A DNA stretch of 64,000 bases from Climacium dendroides (GCA_950106755.1 OX467084.1:30011213-30075212), one strand, 5' to 3'; positions 21,621 through 35,355 are shown, numbered from the stretch's first letter. The notes: generated by a model not told the origin, from the sequence alone. Numbers and translations are program-made.

Positions 21621-22480
21621 TAAATCTATAATTTGTAGTTTGTATTTGTTTCTATTGAGATTTAAACCACTTAGGATGAGTCAATAGAAAACAATTTTCC
21701 ATTGGTTGGAAGGCCAATTGAACATTGCTTAGACACCCAACTTTAGGATTCAAAGCCCAAAATTGAAGAACACGGTTGCGCCTACTTTATTTCAAGGGTG
21801 GAGATAGAACACTCATACAACCCCTACCATATTAAAATTTTATGGTAACCAAGTTGCTCTATATTTTAGGCAAGTAGGAGGTCCAATAACAAATAATCCC
21901 TCCAAATAACTGAGCTAGAGTTTTTGCAAACTAATGACTATACTGTAGTAGCCAAAACTTAGAAAATTAAAGTTAAATAATGGAGCTCCAATATATTCCA
22001 TATAGATTGTTGCACCTCTTGCCACTTTACTTGAATAAAACGGCACTTGCTTGTTCTCCACATTCTAAGCATCGAGTGATATGTGAATCTATATACTATA
22101 TATAGGTCAATTGACTAGTTAAATTCAATCAAAATTGTATTAAATAATTCTTGAATTTCATTAATTTCAAATTGGATGTTGAACTTTTATTTTTCACTTT
22201 GAATAGATTTTTTGCTTTAAACAATTGATTGTGGTGGCTATGTAAGCATTTTTATACCCATCCTTGGTATTAGACGAACACAACCAAATTCTTAGTTTTT
22301 TGTTCCAAAATTATCTCATGTGGATGCCTAGGCGTGGTCCATTGTACCTTCCAAGCAATGGATCTTTCTATTTGTCTAATGGATGTAAACTGCGAAAGAA
22401 ACCAACTAATAATTTTAAAACAAAAATCAACTTTGGCCAAATGGCCTAACTAAACAAGGCTACTGTGATTTGGAGAGCAA
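21620..22480. other. AT-rich DNA; nothing recognised
   Basis: A short plus-strand frame at 22264-22449 has no recognisable content. No repeat copy stands out. Confidence 0.4.
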
Positions 22481-23400
22481 GGGTTTATAGTCACAAGATA
22501 TCAATCCTAAACTATAGATCAAATCATTCCATTTTTTAAAATGTAGAATCCATTCCAATCCAAGCTTTTTAGAAAAAATTATGATTGTATGAAGTTTGGT
22601 CTTTAAAAGGGCAATTCAAACTTCATTCATGCTTTTATAGGGATTTTCAAACTCAAATTGACTTTAAATTTTGGTTATGATCTTAAAATAAAATCTATTT
22701 TCAAAATTATAAATTTGACCTTAGATGGATTAAAACTTTCCAAGTTCATCCAACCTCCATTTTAAACTTCATCCTTAATTATTCTACGAATTTGTAGGTT
22801 TTAAAAGTATGAACTAGTTCTTGACTCCTCTATCTTTCTTCTCTAAGATTCTAAACTTAATTTACTATTAAGTTGTCTTCAAATGATTTTAAATTAATAT
22901 CTATCTTTTCTAAAAGATGTTGGATATTTTTCATAGATTAATAATTTTAGATTTTTATCATTTGTCCTTACAAGGCTTTAATTCACCTATCCAAAAATTC
23001 TAAGACATTTGAAGATTGAACTTTCCTAGTAAAAGTTATGAGTGGATGAAGTTTGACTGTTAATTAGTACTTCAAACTTCATCTGCTAGGTACTATAAAA
23101 TTAACTTTTACTTTTATTTTTGAACTCTAAATTTTAACTACTCTTTAAGCATCCATTTTCATTCATTTTGGATGAATTTTAATTATCTTCATTCCTAAAC
23201 TTCATCCTATCAAGTTATGTTTATTTTTGAAGTGTCTTATATTTGTGAAATTTTTTGGGTTTCTTCAATAATTTTTAAAGATAAATTTAGAATAAAATAT
23301 AATATAAAGGATTTAAGCACTTACTTTAAATTGAACCTCACCTATAAGGTGGTCAAAGGCACCTTCAAAGTCCTCTTCATCCATCCTATTCCTCTTTGAT
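22480..23400 (-). repeat. Satellite-like repeat, inverted orientation, about two units
   Basis: Two GATGAAGTTT / AAACTTCATC-type palindromes lie about 445 bp apart (near 22600 and 23045). The second is preceded by CCTAGTAAAAGTTATG, the complement of the TAACTTTTGCTAGG that follows the palindromes at 20.9 and 21.4 kb, so this block runs in the opposite direction. The divergence is high. Confidence 0.55.
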
Positions 23401-24200
23401 TTGTACTTATCACTTAATTTTTAAAAAAATTATTACAACTTGTAGAAATTAATTCTAAATCTACTTCCTATGTCCTTCTAAGTTTCTATTTTTTGGCTAT
23501 TTTTTTCCAATTTCTTTTATTTTTCCTTCCTTGACTTTGCAAAGAAATAATTGTCCAAATTCTAAGGCAAAGACTCAAATTATGCAATACTTTTGTCCCC
23601 CTACATGATCCACAAGCCAATAATTTTCTAATCCAAACTACTAATGGCTAAATGGAATCCTTGGAAATTTCCACCTAATCTTTTCTTCTTGCTAACCTTT
23701 CCAACAACCAACTTACAATCTCAAGTTTTTTTTTCAAGTTCTTCATGCACATGCTTCTTTCCTACTTCTCTCCTCCCTCTCTATTTAGCTTAGCTTCTAC
23801 AGAATGGTTCTTTGGTTTTGTTCTTGTCTCTTTGTTTTTGCAATCTAGACTTACAACTTTTTCTCGTTTGTTTGGTTCTAATATATACTTCATACCCAAG
23901 TCTTTTGAATTTAAATTAGCCTTTGTCTCATTTAAATTGGACCTCTCCCAAATTAAACTCAACTCCTAAATTGAGCTAACCTTTAGCCAAAGCTAGGACC
24001 TGTCCTTAGATGGTTATCAACTCCAAGGAAGTCAAAGCTTTGTTGTAGTTTTAAAAACCAAAGATTTATACATCTTAAGAAGTCAAAGCTTTGTCCCCTA
24101 AGCAACATTGCCAAAGTACGGAGGGGGCTAATTTCTAGGATTATTATAAGTTAGTAATACAACTCCAACCACAATTTGTAAATGCAAACCAAACCACAAC
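23400..24200. other. AT-rich, pyrimidine-skewed DNA; no gene
   Basis: The stretch 23680-23960 is open on the plus strand as 23745-23969, and the opposite strand is also open. The composition (Phe/Ser/Leu-rich) is what pyrimidine-rich DNA yields by chance. Confidence 0.4.
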
Positions 24201-25150
24201 AAGTACATGTGAATGTAAACTTTAAAGGGATACTAATGTCCTTCAAAGATTGTTCAAAATACAAGTGCAATGGAGTAACAAAGGTTCCAAAAATAGTCGT
24301 TTGGCAAGTTTGACTCAAATGATCAAAAATCCACTAAAATGGACCCAACAAAAACAAAGTGTCAACAAACAATATTTTGAGAGGGGAATGGGTGCCCTTA
24401 AATACTTTCCCAAGGGTACACCCCCTCTCATTTTTATTAATGGTAATCCTATCACTTAGGATTTTCATCATAATCTTTTGGATTTCTACTTTCTACAGTG
24501 GTTCAAAATTCTAACGTTTGGGAAAAGACTCCAAATCACAAATGGATTGTGCCATTGGTTTTAGAAGTTCATTTCAATCTCAAATATCCCCTTCTTCCTT
24601 TTCCATCACAAAAAAATCATCGTAATGTAGCGCCAATGAGGTAAAAATTAAACTATTAGAATTTATCTTTTTTGAAGGCATAAGGGAGTAAAAAAAAACT
24701 CCATTTACCTCATTCCGATTTTATATGTTGTCCAAATGTTGGTCACCTTTACGAATCATCTTCAATTTTACGAATTTGAAGAATCTTGCTAGTTTGAATA
24801 CTTCAAAATGTTAAATTGTCATGAAACTTATTGGAGCGTGTTATAAACATAAAAAAGCTACTATAAATTTTATTGAGATTTTACCATAGCTTAGATAATT
24901 TCTAGGAGTTTTCATCATAGGTTTTGGGTAGAAGATCTTTGGAAAGTTAGAAAATTTTATTTTTCTATAAATTTTTTTATAGAATCTCATGAAAAATGTG
25001 CATACTCATATTTTTATTTTGCACATTCAAAAAAGAAGAATAAAATTCCACTATCTCCTTTAATTATTGATAAAGAAGGACTTTTCTACACAAAAGGGAA
25101 TCTTAGCAAACCAATTTTGTTGTTGGATTTTTGGTAGAATATCAACTTTA
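24200..25150 (+). repeat. Dispersed repeat R, copy 1
   Basis: It aligns with 42040-43310 in the same direction at several points: AATGTCCTTCAAAG near the start, CTAGTTTGAATACTT then ATGAAACTTATTGGAGCGTG in the middle, and GGGAATCTTA...TTGTTGGA near the end. It also aligns, inverted, with 25720-26030. The divergence is substantial. It has no coding capacity; termini are unknown. Confidence 0.55.
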
Positions 25151-25700
25151 AAACATCATACTTATGTCATAGATGCCCTCCATTAGTCTGTCTTGAGTCT
25201 GTATCACTTGTAGACTAACAATTTCTACTATTTCTCAGAACAACTAGAAAACTAAAACCTATCTTCAAGAATTGACTTTAGAAATCTCACATAGTTTTCC
25301 TTTGACCATTTTAGTCAAAAAGAAGTCACATACATGATAGTTTTAGGCAATTTGGTTATATTCACTCACTACTAACAATTTGTGCCAATTCTAGTTTTCT
25401 ACCCTATTCACATGCAGAATTTTGGGTTATTTTGGGTACAATACTCTATTTTGAACCAAATACTATATTATAATGTAACAAACCTAATTTATTTTAACAC
25501 TCTTTGGAGTCTTTTTCTCTATAAGACTTTAGTGAAATTGTAATAAATAAATACTATGAGTCTCAAGTGACAAATTGGGAGTTTCTTATTAGGCTAGTAA
25601 ATTTCTTCAAAAAAGTAAACTCTAATAGCTAGATTTTTATCACATTTTCGTTTTCAAGTTGGTGCTAGTATTTGATGATTTTTTCATGATGGAAAAATAA
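25150..25700. other. AT-rich DNA; nothing recognised
   Basis: I see no gene or clear repeat copy. Confidence 0.4.
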
Positions 25701-25719
25701 GTGGAGGTTGTCTTTGATA

Positions 25720-26030
25720 AAAAAAACATTGGCCTTCTAAAGCCATTGGTGCAATCCATTCGTGATTTGTAGTCTTTCTTTCTAAGTAAAAACTTAGAAC
25801 CAACGTAGAAAGTAGAAAATCCCCAAATTGGGATGAATATTTTTGTAATAGGATTACCATTAAATAGAAGAGAAGGAGGGGTGTCTGTAGAATGAATATA
25901 TATATATATAATGGCCTTCTAAAGCCAATGGGGACACAAGGGATGTTGTTGAAGCACTTTTGCTCCATCATTCTTGTTTTTGAAGTAAACTTTGAAGGAC
26001 ATCGGGGTCCTTTCAAATATTTCATTCTCT
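25720..26030 (-). repeat. Dispersed repeat R, inverted partial copy
   Basis: The reverse complement contains AATCACGAATGGATTG followed by CTTTAGAAG, matching 24535-24570, and AATGTCCTTCAAAG, matching 24235-24250. A short (TA)n run sits at about 25896-25911. The minus-strand open frame 25684-26025 coincides with this repeat and is not a supported gene. Confidence 0.5.
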
Positions 26031-28300
26031 TGCACTTGTTGTTTGTTTTGTACTAACAAATTGTTTTTGGAGTTTGTACTACTAACTTGTACTAAACCTA
26101 GAGATTTGCCTTCCTCATACCCTTGGCAATTTTGCTTGTGGGGAATTTCTAATACATGTTTTATGTTGATTTTTGTACTCTCATCTATAAAAAATCTTTA
26201 ATTGAGAATTTCTCAAAGTTGTGTATTTGTTTGTAGTTAAAGTGTGTGAGGCTGTCGATGCATTGGTACTAAATGTTGTTTGAGAGTTGAAAGGATTGTA
26301 CTAACCTTCACCAACCTTCCTTCACAAAAATTTGTCTAGTATTTCCTTTGTTTTCCCACATCACAACTACGCTTTGACTTCTAGAGTTTTCTAATATTCC
26401 AGTATTTTGTTAGAAATCCAAAGTTTGACAAAGCTTTGGCTTTTCTAGCTGTAGGAATCTTTAGTCTTGTAGTTTAATCCCATCCACAACAAAGCTTGGA
26501 TCTTAGGTTAAGTTAGTGGTGGCTTAGTTGCAAAGTTTTGCTTGGTTTCTTCCATTGTATTCCAAGTAATGAATTCTTTTGGAACTAATAGCCAAGGACT
26601 AGTGAGAACTAGCACTCAAACTTTCTTTTTAGAATTAACACCCAAGTTTTTTTAGAGCTAGTATCCAAATAGAACCAACACCATGTTTTTAAAAAAAAAA
26701 GCACCCAAAAGCTTCAAACCAACCTCAGTCCCAATTGTACCTAAGGCCGGTCCAACACTTTGCTATACTTGTGTTGAAAGTAAATAGACCAAGTTGGATC
26801 TGGTACTCAAGGCCACGGAAATGATTGTGAAGGCTCAAAAATAATTATGCAAGACTTGGAAATGAGATTGGGGGCGATGGGAATGATTATGCGGGCTCAT
26901 GAATGGTCATGAGGCCACAACCAAGTGCTACAAAAAATGGGTTGCATTTGCAACTGCAAAGAATGACTTTCCAACATTCATTCCGAACACACTCAACTAG
27001 GAAATGACTTCAAGGCCTTGTAATCATTGTGGCCAAGTCATTTTTGGAAATGACTTATTGAGTATTATCACTGTCCTTTTCTACCTTGGATGGAAAAATG
27101 GGTGACAACGAGGTCAGTTCAATGGATAAAGAAAAGGAGGTTAAGGAAATGGCATGTAAACTGCCACGTGGGAAGCAAATTCAATTAACAATGAGTTGAA
27201 AGGCTATGGTGATGGGCCAAAGGTCACATGAACAATTGTATGGGCTTGAGAATGCTCAAGAATGGTTTAACATGGCTTGGAACTATTAAGGCCACGAGGG
27301 CTAAAAACTCTAATTGTGAGCTCCAAATTGTAAACTTTGGACTTTTGGTATGAACTCTATAGGTGAATAAACAAATCAAAATTAAAATAAACACCCAATG
27401 TGTGTAGAAAAGTTCAAGTTGAGGGAAGTAAGCTAGCATAACTCAAACTAGAATGAGACTAGCTAGTAAATCTTGTTTGGAGGAATCATTACTCTAAAGA
27501 GTGTAAATATAAAAACAAGAATAGAATTTGGAAACAAAAAGTCAAAGGAGAGATAATAGAAACATCATTTAACAGGGAAAAATATATGATTAGAGGGAAA
27601 AAATCTAAAGGTGCAATCACATTTTATCATTGGCAATTTAGATCCAAGATAATAATCTTGCAATAATTGACTTTAGATAGGAAGACTAGGAATTAACATT
27701 ATTTGAATTCCATCTTGGAATTTGAATAATTGTTCTCTTGCAAAGTCAACAAGTAGACTTCAATAATTGGAAGTAGAAAAAATAGAAGATAGAAGAGAAA
27801 GATGGAGTAGAAAGGAAAAGGAAACTTAGATGAAGAATTAGGAAGTAGATTTCAAATTAATCTCCACAGCTTGTATTAAAAACTCCAAAATTAAGCGGTC
27901 AGTAAATCAAGAAGGAACAAGATGGTGAATGAGGAGGGAACCAAAGTCATCTTCAAACATCCCTTGGATGAAGTTTATTCCGAGGTAAATATCTAATTCC
28001 ATTATTTTTCCTCTAAGTCTTTCAATTTAAAAATTAAAATCATAACCGAGTGGAAGTCTAAATTTAGACCATTAGAAATAAATTTCATTTCAATTTTATT
28101 TGTAGAACCTTGTAGAGGAAGTCCATAGTTTTTCAAAAGTATATGACACTTAAAAGAATAAACTTAACATGAATAAAATATGAGCAAATGAAGTATTAGG
28201 ACCAAGAGTGGATCAAAATTAGTGAAGTTCATCTCAAAGGAATAATAATGGGAACTTAGGAAGTAGTAAAGTATAAAGAGTAAAAGTCTAATTAGAATTT
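26030..28300. other. AT-rich DNA; no supported gene
   Basis: Between 26740 and 27440 short words (GGCCACG, AAATGATT, ATGACTT) recur and the GC content rises a little. This could be eroded tandem or retroelement DNA, but I cannot align it to anything. No gene is supported. Confidence 0.35.
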
Positions 28301-28309
28301 GATTTCAAG

Positions 28310-29300
28310 TTGTAGTTTCAAAGAAATTAGTGGATGAAGTTTGAGGTACCAATTAGCTGTCAAACTTCACCCACTCATAACTTTCATTAGGAAAATTCAA
28401 TTTTCAAGTGTCCTAGCATTTTGGATAAGGTAGAACAATCCATTGCAATCAAATGACCCTATAGTGGACACCTAGAAAATGACCCTTTTATGACTTTTTC
28501 CAATATGTGAGATTTGGACCACAATCAATGTCTTACATGACAATAATGGAGTGATTAGTGACTTCATTAGGATCTTTTTGCTTTTCAATGTAAATTCATT
28601 GTAAAATTTGACTTTTTAGGCCTTACATGTTAGAAAATATTGTGACTGCTTTAGGTGAGTAAGATGAGCATTATGGATTCAGATTTTATTGGGTCTAGGT
28701 TAGCCTAGAAGCTCTTTTGAGCCACAATGCAATCAACACTTCAAAATTTCATATAAAGTTTATACTTTTTTGAAAAAATATAATTTCAATTGTTCTCATT
28801 GTTTTCACACTTGTCTTTTAAGTGGAAATAAATTGAAAAATTTCAAAAATCCTAATTTTAACCACAATGGGTTGTTTTACCTTAGGTGACTTCATTCCCT
28901 ACAAGGAATAAACTCTAAAATTCTAAAAATAATAAATTGACAAAAGAAGTTCAAAATTTTTAGAATGAGATAGATGCACATGTAAAATCTTTTGATGACA
29001 ATTAAGTAGTAGTTAGAATTTAGACTTTGCTAGGAGATATTTAGAGAAATCCAAAACTAGTCTATGCTTCAAAGTTTAAGGCAAACTCTATTGTCTAAAT
29101 CCAAAGTCAATTTGAGTTAAAAAGTCTCTAGATGAAGTTTGAATTGCCCTTCTAAAGGCCAAACCTCATCCAATGAAAACTTCTTCTAGAAAACTTTAAT
29201 TAAGTCAAAGTTTATATTTTTGGAAATGATACAATTTGATCTACAATTTACAATAGTTATTTTTTGTTTCTAAATCCTTTACCTTAAAAATACAGAGTCC
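28310..29300 (+). repeat. Satellite-like repeat, forward orientation
   Basis: It carries the palindromic core GTGGATGAAGTTTGAG...CAAACTTCACCCAC followed by TAACTTTCATTAGGAAAATTC (near 28330), and a second, more worn core near 29110 followed by CTTCTTCTAGAAAA. The order matches the 20.7-21.6 kb units. Confidence 0.5.
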
Positions 29301-29439
29301 TCAACTCCTTCACTAATTCAACCTTTTGGCCAAAGGTTGCTTTATTTGAAGTTGTAGTTGTTTCTTTTGCAATTTATATCAATTAGACAAGTAGAAAGAT
29401 CCATTACTTGGAAAGCACAATGTAACACGCCTAGGAGTA

Positions 29440-29640
29440 TACATAGGACATTTTGCAACTCAAATCTAAAAACTTGGTTGTGCTTGTTTAATACCAAAAA
29501 TAGGGATTAAAACGTTCACAACTGGCTATCAACTAATCCTAACTCTACTACTTATTCTAACATCAACTACTAGTTGATTAGTTATCAATAGACAACTAAC
29601 AATAAATTCCTATACTACATACATTCTTTAACATACAAAA
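29440..29640 (-). repeat. LTR-like fragment bordering the gypsy relic
   Basis: The stretch around 29530-29625 (ACTAATCCTAACTCTACTAC... then AGTTATCAATAGACAACTAA) resembles 31905-31975 and 63170-63240. Its position directly 3' of the minus-strand integrase fits a remnant 3' LTR. No clean TG...CA ends are left. Confidence 0.4.
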
Positions 29641-29849
29641 ATCCCTACATTGACATGGTGATCTTGAAAATCTTCATGATCATTATTTTCAAGTTTTTGC
29701 ATGCCACCTTCATCTTCATTATCTTATTCACCACTATTGTCTTCAATACCAAATTCTTCATCCTCAAACTCTTTAAATGTATAATTTCTAAGTGTTTTTT
29801 AGAGAATTTTAATTTGTATTTCCACAATTAGAATCTTCAACTATGTCCC

Positions 29850-31405
29850 ACTAAGCTCTCATAGTAAATACAAAGTTTAACATAGTATTGTCATATAATT
29901 ATTTGACAACATAAGGCTCGAACCACCTTGTTGCAAATTTTCTTAGAGTACTATGTTGATTATCCAAGCTATTATCATAAACCAATATCCAATTACTATT
30001 TTGAATATGTTTTGGGTGCTACCAATGTTTTTGATTAAATATCTCTTTGTTCATCTCCTTTGCCTCTTTCTACTTCATAGTAATCTCTTATAATCTTCTT
30101 TTAAGTTGTTGAATGCATAATGCCAACAAATTTTTTCTAGTAAGACCATTTGTTTAATACAATACATTCCACATTGGTACAACTTCTTTGATTGATATCG
30201 TTGGCTTTAATTTGTTCAAACATTAACTTTGTTGGCATGTAACTAGTAACTATACTATGCATTATATGATCAGCCCAAATGCAAAGTTAGAAGTTTAGGC
30301 CAATCATTTATTTTATCATTACAAGCTTTTTACAAACTTTGACAATTGGTGAATGGTCATGCTCACTTTTGCCATCACAGCTATTATCAATGCAAGTTTA
30401 ATCTCCAAATAAACAAAAAAAATCATGTGCTCTTCTAGCATCCAACTCTTCCCTATCTACAATGATTTTTCTAATACAATCATACTAACAAAAAACATCC
30501 TCTAAAAGAAATCAACATACTCCTTCCATTGTCTTTGTTCACAGCACTCATTCTTCAACTCTGTTTGATAAACCCTCTCTAGTAAGTGCCAAATATTTAT
30601 TGTGTTTAAATCTTGGAGGCATTGCAATAAGGTCTACCACCCATTTATTTATAATGAATGGTTAATGAATAAGTAGGATGTGCAACACATCTCAATGGCT
30701 TATATATAAATAACTTGGCAAATCTCATGTAGTCTAACAAAATCCACTATATCCTTATACATGCCTTTCCACTAATATTTCTTGTTTAATTTTTCAAAAG
30801 TCGCCTATATACACTATATTGTTCCTTCTACCAACTCTTAAACACCTTGATGATGTTTTGTGGCATCTCAAAGCTATATAATACTCTTTGCAGTATATAT
30901 CCCCCCATTTACTTTGGATATTTTTATAAAAACTCATTTGTACCAAATATTCATAAGCCTTCCTCCAAAGTATTTTGAATTCTTTCTCCATCCATCTTTT
31001 TCATTGCTTTAATGAAGTCAAATATCTTTCAAATTGTAACCATACAATTCCTCAAAAAATTAACTCAAGTAGAGTAGCTAAACATAAACCTTCTCCATTT
31101 GCCAATATATGTTTATGCCTACACCTTCTTCATCATCAATCATCCTTTCTTCATTAGTAAATCTTGTCTATGACAAGATATCTACAATCACAATATCTTT
31201 TCCTACAATATATTTGATTTCCAAATCCAAAGACTTGATATGTACAATCCACCTCAACATTGCAATATCCAATGTAGAAAAACTTGTAATCATACTTAAG
31301 AATAATAGACAATCTGTCTCTTCAACCACTAACACTTTAATCAAATATTCTTTCTCATTCTTCATAGTGGTCACCACTCCCCATAATTCCCTCTTGACTT
31401 ATGCA
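29850..31405 (-). pseudogene. Ty3/gypsy pol relic: RNase H tail, integrase and C-terminal region
   Basis: Read on the minus strand across stops and frameshifts, four blocks appear in gypsy order. The RNase H end (31400-31168) reads KRELWGVVTTMKNEKEYL, then LRWIVHIKSLDLEIKYIVGK. The tail of the integrase zinc-binding domain (about 30800-30715) reads ATFEKLNKKY, then WKGMYKDIVDFVRLHEICQ, with the first Cys of the CxxC pair lost. The integrase core (about 30640-30250) has VVDLIAMPP, then LLEDVFC, then KIIVDREELDARRAHDFF, holding two of the expected acidic residues. The C-terminal block (about 29990-29890) reads NWILVYDNSLDNQHSTLRKF, then ATRWFEPYVVK. Reverse transcriptase, protease and gag are missing. 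The family's usual role is retrotransposon replication and integration; this copy cannot make a protein. Confidence 0.85.
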
Positions 31406-31429
31406 TAATTCCATTGTTGAACATTCAAA

Positions 31430-32320
31430 ATCACACTTTAAATCCACCAAGAACCAAGAGAGAGATATTAGATAAGCTCCAACCTCTAAATAGCCAACCA
31501 TAACCCTAGGAGGCTAGACATTGGATAATGAAAACTCTAACGGCTCCAAGCTTACTAATAGGAGCAACATGCACACTTTATTGAGGTGCTTATGGAAGTC
31601 TTCATTGGAATATTATACCAAAAATTATTGCTTATTCATCTATAATAGTCCTTAAGTCATCCATAATGGGTCCTTAATTCATCCAATTAAGTAGTGGTTA
31701 CAGCTACATTTTTTTCCTTTAAATCCTTAGAAACTTAATATAATTATTTTTGTTTTGTATTATATCAAATAGCCATAACAAAAAAATGCACTACAATTGT
31801 TTTCATCATTCAAATCATATTCATGAGTTAGAATGAAAATTCTTCAAAACAAAGTAGCGGTTATGCCCAAGTTGGCTCCTATTAGGGTGTTTCAACCTTA
31901 ATCCTCCTAATCCTAACATCAATTACTACCCAATAAGTTGTCAACAAACAACTACCAAGAACCAGGGTTTTTTCTGGCGATTTGGTGTAAGATTGCACCA
32001 AATTTTTTGGCCTAGCACCATGCCTATAGGAAAAAAAACATGAAAAAAAATCCTATAAATTGCTAGGAAATTTCAAATTAAAAAAAAATCTTGGATGAAA
32101 TCGCCAAATTGTGGATGAAAATAGAATTATGGATATGTGATATGTGCTAATGTGATGTTTTCTATTCATTATGTGGATGAATGTTGAAATTTAGAGCATG
32201 AATATTACATTTAATATCGCCACTATGGCACTTCATAGAAAATGAAAAAAAATTCCAAGAATTTTTTACACTTTACACATTCTTTGACACACAAAGATGC
32301 CTACTTCAACTAATAGACAA
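31430..32320. repeat. LTR-like remnants beyond the gypsy relic
   Basis: CCTCTAAATAGCCAACCATAAC at about 31480-31503 resembles the 63140-63160 sequence, and 31905-31975 resembles 29530-29600. A second piece, ACATTCTTTGACACACAAAGATGCCTAC (about 32275-32305), resembles 29625-29655. The pieces look like a 5' LTR disrupted by a later insertion at about 31976-32250. Limits are uncertain. Confidence 0.35.
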
Positions 32321-33735
32321 TCTTCATTACAACAATATGGCATCATAAAAAACCCGCTAGGCAATGAGTAGTACAATTTTGATATTGGTGCCATGGACCT
32401 CCAAAAGGTTCCCACCCAATTTTATAGTTATTAACAAAGAAGAGATGTAAGATTGTGTGGAGCAAGTTGAGTTTTTATGAATTAAGCAATCTTTCTTTCT
32501 CTTTTTTGTGTGTAGGTTAATATAAAAATTGTAATTCACCTACAAGATTGCACTATTGAGTTGGGATTTCATCCCTACAATCAATCTCCTCTTTGTTTTT
32601 CTAAATCATTTCATTTCTTTCCTTATTTGAAGGTTTTAAAGTGATTTTAATGGATTTGTGCTAATTTAACAAAATGGATGTTAAAAGGATCAAGTATATT
32701 TTAGACAAGATTATCAAAAAAAAAATTCTCGCACACTATGTGAAAATGACTCAAAAATATGTTCACTAAAATTCAAACGTACAAAATTATATTAGGCTTG
32801 TTTAGAAATGTGTAGAATTTTTAGAGAGAATTTTGACCTAAGAAATTATAACCTTTGAAGTTGGAAGACTTTTTTCTCCAAACTTATTTAGTATGATTAT
32901 TAGTAGACTTTGATACATATTTTATATATATTTGCATCATATTGTATCAGTCTAATTATACACTTACCAATGCAAATTTATAAGTAAAAAAGGGATTTTG
33001 CACATGCTACCCAAAGACTAGTATTTGAGTATTAAATGCTTAAGAAATTATAGTATATGAGAACAAATAATCAACCTAACTATTTTAATCCTCATTTTCT
33101 TCCATTATTTTATAATTGTCATCTTTATTCTTTAGATCTCTATTCTATCTAAGTGTGCATTTATTTCATTTTTTACCAATAGAAAATATTTAATTTAATG
33201 ATTCTTTTATTATTAGCTAAGTCAATTCAACTTTTGTCCCATTATCTTAATTTTACTCATTTACCCCTTATTTGTACACATTAAGTTCTAACTATCCTTC
33301 TGTAATTTATGTGTTACTATAATTAATACCCTCAAATATAAAAGTATGTTATTTACTATACTAACCTTTATTACTAACAATAAATAAACTATTCATATAT
33401 TGCATTGGAATTATTAGCAAGGTGTATTGAATATGATTTGGCTTAATATTTAGATTTGCAAACTATAAATAATAACATTGTTGTCTAATATTACTCATTG
33501 TGTCTCAAATCTTCTTGTTAGTTTCATCAAATACTTTTGTCATTTGTTGCATTTAGACAAATGTTGGGATCATAGGTTTAAGAATTATAAACTATTTTAG
33601 CAACATCTAGGTAACTTGTAATGTGTGACATTAAATTGAACAATTGTTTCTTTAAAACACCCTCTTGTATTCAAATAATTTCATATATCTTTACATAAAT
33701 CTATACACCTCTATAAAAATACACTCTTACATATG
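32320..33735. other. AT-rich DNA; nothing recognised
   Basis: I see no gene, RNA or element terminus. Confidence 0.45.
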
Positions 33736-33739
33736 TTAA

Positions 33740-34628
33740 CCCTTTCAATTCCTTAACTATGTTTTCACCAAAAATGCTCCAAAATTGCCATTTCTAGTAT
33801 AAGTACCAAATTTTGGAAAGAAAAACATTTATGTACACATAAAACCATAGGATCTTATATTATGCTGAAAACACGTGGAAAAAATTTCAAAAATTTCTAC
33901 CTCATGGATTGCAAGGTATGAGCTTTCAAATTCATAAAAATCTTTTTGTTAGCTCTGCAAAAAAAAAGCCAATTGCACTTCACAAGCTTACATTTGTATG
34001 AAAAATTGTCCAAGTTAATAGTGCTTTTAGGATTCATTCTTCAAGGTAAGTTGGCTACATGCTTCAAATATTTCAAATCATTTAAAATTGTGCAATATGT
34101 AGGAAAAAATAGTAAGTAGAAAGAAGTAGAGAATGATTTTAAATACAAAATTGTCGAGAATTTAGTTATGGAATTGAAAAATGCCAATTCCAATGGTTGT
34201 AATTTGTAATAAACAATTTCCAATCCTATGATTTTATTTTTTTCAAAAAATATTGAAAGTTGAATAAAATAAAGGCCATCAAAAGTTTATTTTAGAGTAG
34301 AGAATCCATAATTGCCCGCAAACTAAAATTCTTCATAATTTTTGACTCATTGATCAAAATGGAATGATTCAAAGCTTTCCACATATATATAAACTTAGAA
34401 AACCAATTCAAATTTTTGTTTATGAAAAAAGTGATTTTTTTATCTGCCCAAATTGTCCATTTACAAAAAAAAGTAATATATTAGGCAATAATTTTTTACT
34501 CATATTTCCAAATGTATTGAATTTTAGTGCACATGAAAGATATTCCTTGTCCACTCCTTCTATTAAAGTTTGGGTTAAAAATATGGAAATCTCCAAGCAC
34601 ACATACCTGACCTAAAATTACTATATGG
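33740..34628 (+). mobile_element. 920-bp family, copy 2, right end lost
   Basis: It begins after TTAA (33736-33739) with CCCTTTCAATTCCTTAACTA, aligned position by position with the starts at 18249 and 47691. Landmarks follow in the family order up to TGACCTAAAATTACTATATGG, after which homology stops just short of the expected right terminus. No flanking TTAA is present on the right. Confidence 0.7.
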
Positions 34629-34639
34629 TCATGTGTATG

Positions 34640-35350
34640 ATACAATAGATTGGGATTTTTATTTAGGAAAAAATTTGCTATATTGAATAAGGTTACATTT
34701 GTCCCATTTGTGATCAAGAGCATGCACTTATTTAGTTCACTAATAAATTTGTATTTGAATTTTTTATAATAAAAAATTATTATTATTATTATTATTATTA
34801 TTATTTCATACTCAAACACATGCAAGTTTTAGTACATAGATTTTCCATATTTGTGCATGTAGTATTAATTTACTGAAGTCTAAATATTTGTAATATATTT
34901 GTTAGCTATGGATAAAATGTTATTATATGTACTAGTGAAAAAAGGTTTGCTTAGATCAAGGAAAAGATCCATGAGAAGATACTCTTGTGGTTTAACTATT
35001 CATGTAGTCCTACTTGTAGGCAACTTCCGTAGTTTATGTAGACATGTTACAACTAGTGATTGCACCAATTTCTATATGATTTTTTTGGGCTTTGGTATGA
35101 AAAAAAAAAGATTTGCATTGACAAAAGTAGCTATGAAGAAGTTTGAGTAGCTCATAAATTGAGCCACTTTAAACATTAAAAGAAATGAAAAGACGGACAT
35201 CATTCATTACTGCTTCAATTTTGTTGTTTCATGTTTATTGTGCTCCAAGGACTGGCCACTTATAAGAGCCTCTTGTAGTATAGCTACTTGTTTTTTAATT
35301 TTGCTTTATTGTTGTACTTTAGTTCCTAAATTTGCACCTTCACGACACTA
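34640..35350. other. AT-rich DNA with a (TTA)n microsatellite
   Basis: A TTA/ATT run occupies 34777-34804. The plus-strand frame 34899-35150 (83 codons, basic) has no recognisable family and no supporting context. Confidence 0.5.
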
Positions 35351-35355
35351 CTTAA

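Noticed and set aside
25684..26025. 113-codon minus-strand frame with hydrophobic stretches
   Set aside because: It coincides with an inverted copy of repeat R, includes a (TA)n run, and its frame is not kept in the other copies.
34496..34825. 109-codon minus-strand frame with a run of isoleucines
   Set aside because: The isoleucine run is the (TTA)n microsatellite, and the remainder lies in a 920-bp family copy.
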